Assembly: GCF_003253745.1 (NCBI RefSeq) | Contig: NZ_MZXV01000013.1 | Span: 372,001-436,000 of the forward strand | Length of the DNA: 64,000 nt | Direction of reading: 5' to 3' | Source: Mesorhizobium kowhaii | Lineage (GTDB): Bacteria; Pseudomonadota; Alphaproteobacteria; Rhizobiales; Rhizobiaceae | Part shown: positions 1-7,696 of the stretch, in pieces | Layout of the letters: every line of letters begins with the position of its first letter | How positions within the stretch are numbered: the first letter of the stretch is position 1 | Notes under the pieces: generated by a model | Databases searched by the model: none | Told to the model about the DNA's origin: nothing | The model's input: only the letters and a program-made list of their open reading frames with translations | Made by a program: the position numbers and the translations under genes

Positions 1-2
1 CC

Positions 3-530
3 GGGCTCGTGATGCCGGCGACTGCCAAGGGCGACCGGAAAGTCGTGCCTGATGTGCAGCAGGTCGCCTATGTCGTGCCGCAGAATCCGGCTGCCCTCGT
101 CCAGTTCCCGATGGCACCCGTGGAAGAAGAGCACGCAACTGGCGTGCGCGGTGACGTCGAGCGGCTGATCGAGAAATATGCCGCCCTCTACCAGGTGCCG
201 GTGGATCTGGTGCGCCATGTCGTCAACCGCGAGAGCACCTTCAACCCGAAAGCCTACAACAATGGCCATTGGGGGCTGATGCAGATCAAGCACGCGACGG
301 CGCGCGGCATGGGCTATGACGGACCGGCCAAGGGCCTGTTCGACGCCGAGACCAATTTGAAATACGCGGTCAAATATCTGCGTGGCGCCTGGCTGGTGGC
401 TGGCGGCAACGCCAAGCGGGCCGACTGGCTCTACCAGACCGGCTACTATTTCGACGCCAAGCGCAAGGGCCTGCTCGAGGCGACCGGGCTTGGCCGCGAC
501 CGCCAGCGCCGCCTGCAGCCCGACGCCTGA
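3..530 (+). CDS. Lytic transglycosylase (SLT domain), 5' truncated by window edge
   Basis: Peptidoglycan-cleaving enzyme of the goose-lysozyme-like SLT family, expected in the periplasm. The frame is open to the left edge, so the true start and any signal peptide probably lie outside the window; a GTG-ATG pair at 9-14 is the first possible start inside it. The SLT core covers roughly the last 125 residues: a VNRESTFNP motif with the catalytic glutamate, then GLMQIK, then repeated aromatic and glycine positions typical of the fold. The next gene begins 5 bases after the stop, suggesting co-transcription. Family call is firm; the cellular role (cell-wall turnover or assembly of an envelope complex) cannot be told from this part. 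Confidence 0.85.
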   Translation, partial: GLVMPATAKGDRKVVPDVQQVAYVVPQNPAALVQFPMAPVEEEHATGVRGDVERLIEKYAALYQVPVDLVRHVVNRESTFNPKAYNNGHWGLMQIKHATARGMGYDGPAKGLFDAETNLKYAVKYLRGAWLVAGGNAKRADWLYQTGYYFDAKRKGLLEATGLGRDRQRRLQPDA

Positions 531-535
531 GCGCG

Positions 536-1024
536 ATGCCCGAACCGCGCCCGCCGGCTCTGAACGATATCCGGCTGCGCAAGATCCTCGACGAGACGCT
601 GGTTCCTGCGCACTGGCCGGAGGGCTTTGTCATGCGCTGCTTCGAGCCCGCTGACGCAGCGCCCCTGCATGCGCTTTTGACCGAAGTGTTCGACGACGGC
701 GCCGATGGCCCGTTCGAGGATTGGTGGGAGCGTATATCAGGCGATCCTGAATTCGACCCGGCGCTGTGTTTTTTGGTCATCGATGCCAAGGGGCGGCTGG
801 CGGCGGCCGCACTTTGCTGGACCTCGGCCTTCGTCAAGGACCTCGCCGTCCATCCCGAGGCGCGCGGCAAGGGCATTGCCGAGGCGCTGATGTGGCACGC
901 CTTCAGCACCTTTCGCGATCGCGGCGCTGATTATGTCGACCTCAAGACCAACACGGTCGAGAATGCCGCCGCCGTCCGGCTCTACGAGCGGCTGGGGATG
1001 AAGCCTGTCGCCTGGGAAGGCTAA
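536..1024 (+). CDS. GNAT family N-acetyltransferase
   Basis: 162-residue acetyltransferase that transfers acetyl from acetyl-CoA to an unknown amine. The central AVHPEARGKGIAEALM segment (about residues 113-128) is the acetyl-CoA pyrophosphate-binding motif A, followed by the usual C-terminal ENAAAVRLYERLGM motif. The N-terminal 60 residues are less typical. The ATG at 536 lies five bases after the upstream transglycosylase stop, so translation is probably coupled. Substrate unknown. Confidence 0.85.
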   Translation: MPEPRPPALNDIRLRKILDETLVPAHWPEGFVMRCFEPADAAPLHALLTEVFDDGADGPFEDWWERISGDPEFDPALCFLVIDAKGRLAAAALCWTSAFVKDLAVHPEARGKGIAEALMWHAFSTFRDRGADYVDLKTNTVENAAAVRLYERLGMKPVAWEG

Positions 1025-1168
1025 GGCTGCGTTGATATTCAGGTGATGCCGGCCTGTAAGCGTCGATTCCCTGTGCTTCTGGTGCTCACGTACTTCAAGG
1101 ACGCTCCGCTCCGGTTCTCGGAAACCACCGCTTCGGCTCGGCCTGACCTGAATCTCAACACACCTAAT

Positions 1169-1200
1169 GCATGTCGCCCAAAAGTGGCCCCGGTTTTGGG
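1169..1200. repeat. Degenerate copy of dispersed palindrome GCATGTCGCCCAAAA
   Basis: The left arm GCATGTCGCCCAAAA (1169-1183) is followed ten bases later by TTTTGGG (1194-1200), the start of the complementary arm, which then diverges. Better copies lie at 49496-49536 and around 61012-61097. The rest of the 277-base gap 1025-1301 shows no gene. Confidence 0.7.
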
Positions 1201-1301
1201 AACCCAAAGCGTTCCTCCGCATTCAATGCAGGGTGGGGTCTGACAATCTGCCGGCGCGTGGGAGGTCTTCCGTTGCCAGCTGCAAAGGGAGATCCATCAC
1301 C

Positions 1302-2570
1302 ATGAAGCTTTTTCACGCATTCCTGGCGCTTGCGGTTGCCGCCATGCTGGCTGGCACGCAGGCGCGGGCCGCCGACCTGTCGATCGTGTCGGGGGACACC
1401 GGCAACGGCATCAAGGTGCTTCGCGAGATACTCGACCGCTACGAGAAGCAGAGCGGCAACAAGGTCACCATCGTCGTCATGCCACCGTCGACGACGGACC
1501 AGTTCGGCCAGTACAGGCTGTGGCTTGCCGCCGGCAATAGCGACATCGACGTCTACCAGACCGATGTCATATGGGCGCCGCAGCTTGCCAGCCAACTCGT
1601 CGACCTGACCGCCGCAACCAAGGATGTCGTCGGCGCCCATTTCCCGTCGATCATCCAGTCGCAGACCGTCAACGGCAAGCTCGTCGCCTTGCCGATCTTC
1701 ACCGATGCGCCGGCGCTCTATTACCGCAAGGATCTTCTCGACAAATACGGCGCCAAGGTGCCGGCCACATGGAAGGAACTGGCCGACACCGCCAAGCTGG
1801 TGATGGACAAGGAGCGTGCAGCGGGCAACAAGGATATCTGGGGCTTCGTCTTTCAGGGCAACGCCTATGAGGGGCTGACCTGCGACGCGCTCGAATGGGT
1901 GGTGTCGAATGGCGGCGGCCAGATCATCGAGCCGGACGGCACCATCTCCATCAACAACCCGCAAGCGGCTGCCGCGCTCGACATGGCCAAGGGATGGGTT
2001 GGAACCATTTCGCCTCCCGGCGTACTCGCCTACCAGGAAGAGGAATCGCGCGGCGTCTGGCAGACCGGCAACGCGGTCTTCATGCGCAACTGGCCCTATG
2101 CCTATGCGCTCGGCAACGGCGAAGGCTCGCCGATCAAGGGCAAGTTCGACGTGGCACCGCTGCCGGCCGGCACAGGCGAGGGCGCCCGGCCGACCGCGAC
2201 GCTGGGCGGCTGGAACCTTGCGGTGTCCAAATATTCGAAGAACCCGGACGCGGCGATTGAGTTGGTCAAGTTCATCGCCTCGCCCGAAATGCAGAAGTAC
2301 CGGACGCTGAAGACGTCGAACCTGCCGACCATCCAGGCGCTTTATGACGATGCCGACATCGCCAGGGAACAGCCGATCATTCCGCGCTGGAAGCAGGTCT
2401 TCCTCAACGCGGTGCCGCGTCCCTCGGCCGCGGTCAGGATCAGGTACAACGAGGCGTCGAGCCAGTTCTGGAACGCCGTCCACAAGACCATGTCCGGAGA
2501 AGGCAGCGCCGCCGACAATCTGGCCGATCTCGAAGTGGCGCTGACTAAGTTGAAGGGCAGCGCATGGTGA
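1302..2570 (+). CDS. Sugar ABC transporter substrate-binding protein, ThuE-like
   Basis: 422-residue extracellular solute-binding protein (family 1) that would deliver a sugar to the permeases encoded next. A signal peptide is visible (MKLFHAFLALAVAAML..AQARAAD region, cleavage near residue 23). Segments such as TTDQFGQYRLWLAAGNSDIDVYQTDVIWAP and the TDAPALYYRKDLL region resemble rhizobial ThuE trehalose/maltose/sucrose-binding proteins as I remember them. ATG 1302 is preceded by a GGGAG ribosome site; the longer open frame upstream starts inside a repeat and is not used. The stop overlaps the next start by seven bases. Ligand is inferred only; other disaccharides are possible. Confidence 0.85.
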   Translation: MKLFHAFLALAVAAMLAGTQARAADLSIVSGDTGNGIKVLREILDRYEKQSGNKVTIVVMPPSTTDQFGQYRLWLAAGNSDIDVYQTDVIWAPQLASQLVDLTAATKDVVGAHFPSIIQSQTVNGKLVALPIFTDAPALYYRKDLLDKYGAKVPATWKELADTAKLVMDKERAAGNKDIWGFVFQGNAYEGLTCDALEWVVSNGGGQIIEPDGTISINNPQAAAALDMAKGWVGTISPPGVLAYQEEESRGVWQTGNAVFMRNWPYAYALGNGEGSPIKGKFDVAPLPAGTGEGARPTATLGGWNLAVSKYSKNPDAAIELVKFIASPEMQKYRTLKTSNLPTIQALYDDADIAREQPIIPRWKQVFLNAVPRPSAAVRIRYNEASSQFWNAVHKTMSGEGSAADNLADLEVALTKLKGSAW

Positions 2571-3610
2571 CGCCACAGCGGCCAAGCCGGCCGAGGCATC
2601 CACGCCAGCAGGAGACAAGAGCCAGCGGGTCTGCGGTGGCAAGAGCGCAACCGGCGCCTGAAACAGCCGCGGCTCAGCGCCCGCCCTCGCGGCTGATGCG
2701 CCAGCGCGTGCGCTCGGCATGGCTGTTCCTGGCGCCGATGCTGCTGGTGCTCGCCGCCGTCGCCGGTTGGCCGCTCGCCCGCACGGTCTATTTCAGCTTC
2801 ACCGACGCCTCGCTGGCCGATCTCGACGCGCGCCAATGGGTCGGCTTTGCCAATTACTTCTCGGTGCTGCGCATGCCGAGCGGCCGGACCCTCTATGACG
2901 GGCTGCTCGTCGACCCGGTCTGGTGGCGTGCCGTCTGGAACACAGTGCGTTTCACGGTGATTTCGGTGACCTGCGAGACGATCCTCGGCATGATCGTCGC
3001 CTTGGTTCTCAATGCCGAGTTCGTCGGACGCGGCATCGTCAGGGCGGCGATCCTCATCCCCTGGGCGATCCCGACGATCGTCTCGGCGAAGATGTGGCAG
3101 TGGATGCTCAACGATCAGTTCGGCATCATCAATGTCGTGTTGCTCAACCTCGGCCTGATCAGCGGCAAGATCGCCTGGACGGCCAGCGCCGACACGGCGA
3201 TGGCGGCCGTCCTCATCGTCGATATCTGGAAGACGACACCGTTCATGGCGCTGCTCATCCTTGCCGCGCTGCAGATGCTGCCGGGCGAGATCATCGAGGT
3301 GGCGAAGCTCGACGGCGCCAACCCGTGGCAGATTTTCTGGAGGGTGACCTTGCCGCTCATACGCCCGGCGGTGATGGTGGCGGTGATCTTCCGCGCGCTC
3401 GATGCCCTGCGCATCTTCGACCTGATCTATGTGCTGACGCCCAACAATGTGCACACCAAGTCGATGTCGGTATTCGCCCGCGAGAACCTGTTCGAGTTCG
3501 ACAAGTTCGCTTATGGCTCCGCCGCCTCGACCTTGCTGTTCCTCATCCTCGCTTTGCTCACCATCGTCACCATCCGGATCGGCCGGATAAGCCTGGACGG
3601 AGGCCGCTGA
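2564..3610 (+). CDS. Sugar ABC transporter permease (ThuF/MalF type)
   Basis: 348-residue inner-membrane permease. About 45 residues of Pro/Arg/Ala-rich cytoplasmic extension precede the first membrane helix ([16 protein letters not shown], near residue 50). The binding-protein-dependent transport domain ends with the EAA loop [20 protein letters not shown], which docks the ATPase. ATG 2564 overlaps the stop of the binding-protein gene by seven bases, showing translational coupling. Its partner permease starts one base after its stop. No ATPase gene follows, so a shared ATPase must energise it. Confidence 0.9.
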   Translation: MVTPQRPSRPRHPRQQETRASGSAVARAQPAPETAAAQRPPSRLMRQRVRSAWLFLAPMLLVLAAVAGWPLARTVYFSFTDASLADLDARQWVGFANYFSVLRMPSGRTLYDGLLVDPVWWRAVWNTVRFTVISVTCETILGMIVALVLNAEFVGRGIVRAAILIPWAIPTIVSAKMWQWMLNDQFGIINVVLLNLGLISGKIAWTASADTAMAAVLIVDIWKTTPFMALLILAALQMLPGEIIEVAKLDGANPWQIFWRVTLPLIRPAVMVAVIFRALDALRIFDLIYVLTPNNVHTKSMSVFARENLFEFDKFAYGSAASTLLFLILALLTIVTIRIGRISLDGGR

Positions 3611-3611
3611 C

Positions 3612-4436
3612 ATGTGGATCCTGAAGCGCATGGCCTTTTACCTGCTGGTCGGGGGAATCGTCTTCGTCGCGGTGTTCCCGTTCTACTACGCCATCGTCAC
3701 CAGCCTGAAATCAGGGACCGACCTCTTCCGGACCGATCTCTGGCCGACGACGGTCAGTCTCGCCAACTACAGGAACGTGCTGACCGAAGGCACCTTCGTG
3801 CGCAACCTTCTAAATTCGCTGTTTGTCTCGGGCGCGGTCGTCGCCCTCTCGCTGTTGCTCGGTGTCACTGCCGCCTACGCGCTGGCACGCATCCGCTTTC
3901 GCGGCCGCTCGGCCCTGCTGTTCACCATCCTGTCGGTCTCGATGTTCCCGCAGGTGGCGGTGCTGGCCGGGCTGTTCGAACTGATCCGGACGTTCGGCCT
4001 CTACAATTCGCTCTTCGCGCTGATCTTCTCCTACATGATCTTTACCTTGCCATTCACCGTCTGGGTGCTCACCACCTTCGTCCGCGACCTGCCGCTCGAG
4101 GTCGAGGAGGCGGCGATCCTCGACGGCGCGACGCCGTGGATCATCATCACGCGGGTCTTCCTGCCGCTGATGTGGCCGGCGCTGGCGACCACCGGGCTGC
4201 TGGCCTTCATCGGCGCCTGGAACGAGTTCCTCTTTGCCCTGACATTCACCTCCAACAACGCACAGCGGACCGTGCCGGTGGCGATCGCGCTAATCTCCGG
4301 CAACTCGCAGTTCGAGATACCATGGGGCAACATCATGGCCGCATCGGTGATCGTCACGGTGCCGTTGGTGGTGCTGGTCCTGATCTTCCAGCGCAAGATC
4401 GTCTCCGGCCTCACCGCCGGCGGCGTCAAGGGGTGA
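3612..4436 (+). CDS. Sugar ABC transporter permease (ThuG/MalG type)
   Basis: 274-residue second permease of the importer. It starts with a helix immediately ([27 protein letters not shown]), has the typical MalG layout of six helices, and an EAA loop [21 protein letters not shown]. The C-terminal [16 protein letters not shown] is the standard MalG-family ending that reaches the ATPase. Operon: binding protein, permease, permease, with overlaps or a 1-base gap. In S. meliloti thuEFG is followed by thuK; here the next gene is unrelated. Confidence 0.9.
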   Translation: MWILKRMAFYLLVGGIVFVAVFPFYYAIVTSLKSGTDLFRTDLWPTTVSLANYRNVLTEGTFVRNLLNSLFVSGAVVALSLLLGVTAAYALARIRFRGRSALLFTILSVSMFPQVAVLAGLFELIRTFGLYNSLFALIFSYMIFTLPFTVWVLTTFVRDLPLEVEEAAILDGATPWIIITRVFLPLMWPALATTGLLAFIGAWNEFLFALTFTSNNAQRTVPVAIALISGNSQFEIPWGNIMAASVIVTVPLVVLVLIFQRKIVSGLTAGGVKG

Positions 4437-4579
4437 GGGGCTGATGCGAGGAATGCCGCCAAGCCGCGGGTTCCAACAGCGGAAAGGAACTGTCCACCAA
4501 GCCGGCAGGCCGCATCTTGCCTGCGCTCATCCGGTTGCTAAGCTTCGGCCGGTGGGGCTTTGCCAGAACCAGAGGAAAC

Positions 4580-5002
4580 ATGATGCGGCTCCTGCTCTCC
4601 AGCCTTGCCACCTTGATCCTTGCTGCTCCACTGCTCGTCAACGCCGCCCGGGCCGACGACTGCGCCAACGCGCAGGACCAGGCCACCATGGACGAATGCG
4701 CCGGCAAGGATTTCGACGCGGCCGACAAGAAGCTCAACGGCGCCTACAAGCAGATCGAGGGCCGGCTGAAGGACAACGCGGCGTCGAAGACGCTGCTGGT
4801 CGATGCGCAGCGCGCCTGGGTCGCTTTCCGCGACGCCGAATGCGCCTTCCAGGGCGGCCCGCCCGCCAATGCGGGCAGCGTCCGTCCGATGGTGGTCGCC
4901 AATTGCCAGGCGGGACTTACCAACCTCAGGCTGAAGGATTTGCAGGACTATCTCCATTGCGAGGAAGGCGTCCTGGACTGTCCGGTGCCGGCGGCGCAGT
5001 AG
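4580..5002 (+). CDS. LprI-family (DUF1311) small secreted protein
   Basis: 140-residue exported protein. A signal peptide (MRLLLSSLATLILAAPLLVNAARA) precedes a DUF1311 domain with the characteristic pattern DDCANAQDQATMDEC near the mature N-terminus, and later AQRAWVAFRDAEC. Six or more cysteines suggest disulfides. LprI of Mycobacterium inhibits lysozyme; for rhizobial members the function is not established. Start ATG 4580 has AGAGGA just upstream; a second ATG follows at 4583. Stands alone between the ABC operon and the DUF899 gene. Confidence 0.8.
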   Translation: MMRLLLSSLATLILAAPLLVNAARADDCANAQDQATMDECAGKDFDAADKKLNGAYKQIEGRLKDNAASKTLLVDAQRAWVAFRDAECAFQGGPPANAGSVRPMVVANCQAGLTNLRLKDLQDYLHCEEGVLDCPVPAAQ

Positions 5003-5083
5003 CGTTCGTCCACCCTTCGGGAAGGCATGCTCCCTCGTCGCCGCGCGGCGTGCAAAAATGTCGGAACCGATCGTCGCCAGACG

Positions 5084-5135
5084 TCCTTGGGTCGTAGAGC
5101 AACCGCGCCGGGACGCCGGCGCGACGACCCAAGGA
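5084..5135 (+). promoter_or_regulatory. Long RNA hairpin enclosing the ribosome binding site of the DUF899 gene
   Basis: TCCTTGGGTCGT (5084-5095) pairs perfectly with ACGACCCAAGGA (5124-5135). Inside it CGCGCCGG (5104-5111) pairs perfectly with CCGGCGCG (5116-5123) around a GACG loop. The only unpaired part is an 8-base one-sided bulge (5096-5103). The right arm contains the AAGGA of the ribosome site AAGGAG (5131-5136) for the ATG at 5143, so folding would hide it. Seen directly; a regulatory role is inferred. It could also be a mobile palindrome or an attenuator. Confidence 0.6.
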
Positions 5136-5142
5136 GCCGATC

Positions 5143-5886
5143 ATGATCACCTTTCCCAACGAATCCGCCAGATACCGCACCGCCCGCGAAAAATTGCTGC
5201 AGAAGGAAATCGAACTGCGCCTCGTCATGGAAGAAGTCGCGGTCGCGCGGCGCGCGCTGCCGCCCGGCGGACTGGTGCCGCAGGACTATGTGTTCGATGG
5301 GCTTGGCGCTGATGGCAAGCCCGCGAAGCTGAAACTGTCGGAGCTGTTTGCGCCGGATAAGGACTCGCTCATTCTCTACAACATGATGTTTCCCCGCCAC
5401 CCGCAGGAGACGCGCGAGGTGGCGACAAGCGGCGACACGGCGAAGCTCGCGCGACCGGACCAGCCATGCCCGTCCTGCACGGCGCTGCTCGACCAGTTCG
5501 ACGGCGCGGTCGGTCATCTCGAAGTCGCCGGGTTCAATTTCGCGGTGGTGGGCAAGACCGCGCTCGAAAACCTGGTCACGCTCGGCCGCGACCGTGGCTG
5601 GCGCAACATGCGGCTGGTGTCGTCGGCCTCCAACAGCTTCAAGCGCGACTACAATGCCGAGGATGCGGCTGGCGCGCAGATCCCGCTTCTGTCGGTGTTT
5701 CATCGCGACGCCGACGGCATCCGCCATTTCTGGTCGTCCGAGCTCGGCTTCGCGCCGACGGAACCCGGCCAGGACCCCCGTGCCATCGGTACCTGCGAGA
5801 TCCTGTGGAACCTGATGGATTTTACGCCTGAGGGCCGGCCGAACTGGCACGAGCAGTTGCAGTATGGTGGGGGGTGTTGTCATTAG
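5143..5886 (+). CDS. DUF899 family thioredoxin-fold protein
   Basis: 247-residue protein of the DUF899 family, whose members have a thioredoxin-like fold and no settled function. Visible marks: GLVPQDYVFDGLG near residue 50, RPDQPCPSCTALLDQFDG near residue 106 with a CPSC motif that could be redox-active, and a C-terminal GGGCCH tail. No signal peptide, so cytoplasmic. Start ATG 5143 has AAGGAG seven bases upstream, but this site lies in a strong hairpin (5084-5135), suggesting control of translation. Its neighbours do not indicate a pathway. Confidence 0.85.
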   Translation: MITFPNESARYRTAREKLLQKEIELRLVMEEVAVARRALPPGGLVPQDYVFDGLGADGKPAKLKLSELFAPDKDSLILYNMMFPRHPQETREVATSGDTAKLARPDQPCPSCTALLDQFDGAVGHLEVAGFNFAVVGKTALENLVTLGRDRGWRNMRLVSSASNSFKRDYNAEDAAGAQIPLLSVFHRDADGIRHFWSSELGFAPTEPGQDPRAIGTCEILWNLMDFTPEGRPNWHEQLQYGGGCCH

Positions 5887-5894
5887 AGGGGGGC

Positions 5895-6093
5895 CTGCCT
5901 TCTCCCCCAGGGGGAGAAGGTGGATCGGCGCGCAGCGCCGAGACGGATGAGGGGTGTTGGAGGGAATGAGGCGTTGGCGATTGTACGCTCTTCGGCGCTA
6001 ATTTGCTGTTTTAAGTGAGCGTATCGCCAAGCTGGAACACCCCCTCATCCGACCTCGCTGCGCGAGGCCACCTTCCCCCACAAGGGGGGAACG
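5895..6093. repeat. Rhizobial intergenic mosaic-type element with inverted halves
   Basis: Left half (about 5897-5962) has a TTCTCCCCC/GGGGGAGAA stem, a GGATCGGCGCGCAGCGCCGA segment and GACGGATGAGGGGTGTT. The right half (about 6037-6091) carries the same modules in the opposite sense: AACACCCCCTCATCCG, GCTGCGCGAGG, CCACCTTCCCCC. Related copies lie at 19402-19575 and 29134-29188. This fills most of the 269-base gap between DUF899 and the cupin. Confidence 0.75.
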
Positions 6094-6155
6094 GAAGGGC
6101 GCGCAACTTCACCGCATCTGCCGCGTTGGACCTTCGAGAAATTGAGGTAGCAACC

Positions 6156-6619
6156 ATGCCCAAGATCGACCTATCAGCCGTGCCCGTCCGCAAGGGCTCG
6201 GGCTACCCCGCGCCTTTCGATCAACCCTGCGCCGACCGCACGCGGCGGCGCTTGGGCGATGCCGGCGGCCTCACCGATTTCGCGTCAACCTGATGACCTT
6301 GCCGCCCGGCGGCTGGTCCAGCCAGCGCCACTGGCACAGCCATGAGGACGAGTTCGTCACCGTGCTGGAAGGCGAGTTGACGCTGGTCGAGGATGGCGGC
6401 GAGACGCTGCTCAAGGCAGGCGATTGCGCCACCTTTGCCAAAAACAGCGGCAACGGCCATCACCTGATCAACCGGTCGTCCACGACGGCGGTCTATCTGG
6501 AGGTCGGCTCGCGCAATCCGGACGATGTCATCTCTTGCTCCGACATCGACATGATGAGCCCGAGCTCCGATGGCCGCTTCCTGCACAAGGACGGCGCGCC
6601 ATTTCCGGGGCAGGGGTAG
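6156..6619 (+). pseudogene. Cupin-domain protein, interrupted by a one-base frameshift
   Basis: Two frames together encode one cupin of about 154 residues. The first frame gives MPKIDLSAVPVRKGSGYPAP through LGDAGGLTDF and then stops at 6291-6293. The second continues from about 6282 with VNLMTLPPGGWSSQRHWHSH and the metal-binding cupin motif HWHSHEDEFVTVLEGE, then a second motif region with GDCATFAKNSGNGHH. Restoring one G at about 6282 (TTCG-GCGTC) joins D-F-G-V-N-L-M. Either a true inactivation or a sequencing error. Small cupins of this type have no fixed substrate. Confidence 0.75.
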
Positions 6620-6665
6620 TTCTGGCCCATGCATCCGCGCTGGCGTTCCGCTACTGCCGGGATAG

Positions 6666-6686
6666 CTCCCTGCAAACAAAGGGAGG
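6666..6686 (+). promoter_or_regulatory. Hairpin over the ribosome site of the first RidA-like gene
   Basis: CTCCCT (6666-6671) pairs with AGGGAG (6680-6685), and the right arm is most of the ribosome site GGGAGG for the ATG at 6693. The same structure precedes the paralogue at 7169. Confidence 0.45.
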
Positions 6687-6692
6687 ATTGCG

Positions 6693-7085
6693 ATGAAGAA
6701 AGAAATCATCGAAGTGCCGGTGCTGTCGGCGGCCGTGCGGGCCTTGGGCTTGCCGCTGTCGCTGGTGACCAAAGCCGCAGGGCTGGTCTTCGTGTCCGGC
6801 ACGCCGCCGCTCGATATCTTGACCGGCAGACTGGTGAAGGGCGACATCGAAACGCAGACCGAAGCGTCGCTGAAGGCGCTGAAACATTGCCTGGAAGCGG
6901 CTGGCACGTCACTGGACAACGTGGTGATGGTACGCATCTACGCCGTCAATTCCGGCTTCTACAACGCCATCAACCGCGTCTATGCCAGGCATTTTCCCGA
7001 GAATCCGCCGTCGCGGACCTTCGTGCCGGTGGCGTCATGGCCGATGGAGTTTGATATCGAAATCGAGTGTGTGGCGGTGGGCTGA
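6693..7085 (+). CDS. RidA-family protein (YjgF/TdcF/UK114), copy 1
   Basis: 130-residue RidA-type protein; characterised members are trimeric enamine/imine deaminases that destroy reactive 2-aminoacrylate-type intermediates. Here the RidA core includes VFVSGTPPLDILTG, SLKALKHCLEAAG, and the end SRTFVPVASWPMEFDIEIECVAVG, where Arg108 sits where the substrate-binding arginine is expected. ATG 6693 has GGGAGG upstream. A paralogue starts 476 bases further on with residues 50-98 identical, so the pair arose by tandem duplication. May belong to a RidA subfamily other than the canonical deaminase. Confidence 0.88.
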   Translation: MKKEIIEVPVLSAAVRALGLPLSLVTKAAGLVFVSGTPPLDILTGRLVKGDIETQTEASLKALKHCLEAAGTSLDNVVMVRIYAVNSGFYNAINRVYARHFPENPPSRTFVPVASWPMEFDIEIECVAVG

Positions 7086-7141
7086 GCTGAGCGGGGCTGG
7101 ACCATGGCTCGGCTCTGGCGTTCGGCCGGTGGCGCGATAAG

Positions 7142-7162
7142 CTCCCTGCAAACCCAGGGAGG
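7142..7162 (+). promoter_or_regulatory. Hairpin over the ribosome site of the second RidA-like gene
   Basis: CTCCCTG (7142-7148) pairs perfectly with CAGGGAG (7155-7161) around a six-base loop; the right arm contains the ribosome site GGGAGG for the GTG at 7169. It is one base pair longer than the copy-1 hairpin. Confidence 0.45.
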
Positions 7163-7168
7163 ATTGCC

Positions 7169-7561
7169 GTGAACAAAGAAGTCATCGAAGTGCCGGTCAT
7201 GTCGGCCAAGGTGCGGGCGCTCGGGCTTCCCTGCTCGACTGCGGTCAAGGCCAACGGCTTCGTGTTCATCTCGGCGACGCCGCCGGTGGACATGGTGACC
7301 GGCGAGATGGTGCGCGGCGACATCGAAACGCAGACCGAGGCCTCGCTCAAGGCCCTGAAACATTGCCTGGAAGCGGCCGGCACCTCGCTGGACAATGTGG
7401 TGATGGTGCGCATCTACGCCGTCAATTCCGGCTTCTACAACGCCATCAACCGGGTTTATGCGAAGTACTTTAGTGTCAACCCGCCAGCGCGCAGCTTCGT
7501 GCCGGTGGCGTCATGGCCTATGGAGTTTGATATCGAGATCGAGTGTGTGGCGGTGGCATGA
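7169..7561 (+). CDS. RidA-family protein, copy 2
   Basis: 130-residue tandem paralogue of the gene at 6693, beginning with GTG 7169 behind GGGAGG. Residues 50-98 (GDIETQ through NRVYA) and the last 20 residues are the same as copy 1, while residues 1-49 differ at many positions. PARSFVPV keeps the expected arginine. The uneven divergence suggests either gene conversion of the 3' two thirds or strong constraint there and subunit or ligand divergence in the N-terminal part. The 135-base gap to the next gene shows nothing recognisable. Confidence 0.88.
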   Translation: MNKEVIEVPVMSAKVRALGLPCSTAVKANGFVFISATPPVDMVTGEMVRGDIETQTEASLKALKHCLEAAGTSLDNVVMVRIYAVNSGFYNAINRVYAKYFSVNPPARSFVPVASWPMEFDIEIECVAVA

Positions 7562-7696
7562 GGTTCCGGTTCTCTTGGTTCGCGGGGAAGGCAGTATAGC
7601 GCATATTCCCTTGCGGGCGAGAAAGCGGGTCATATTCACGGGCGGCCGCGGTGGTGGCACGCGCCAAGGGCTGACAATGCTTGACGAGCCGGAGCA

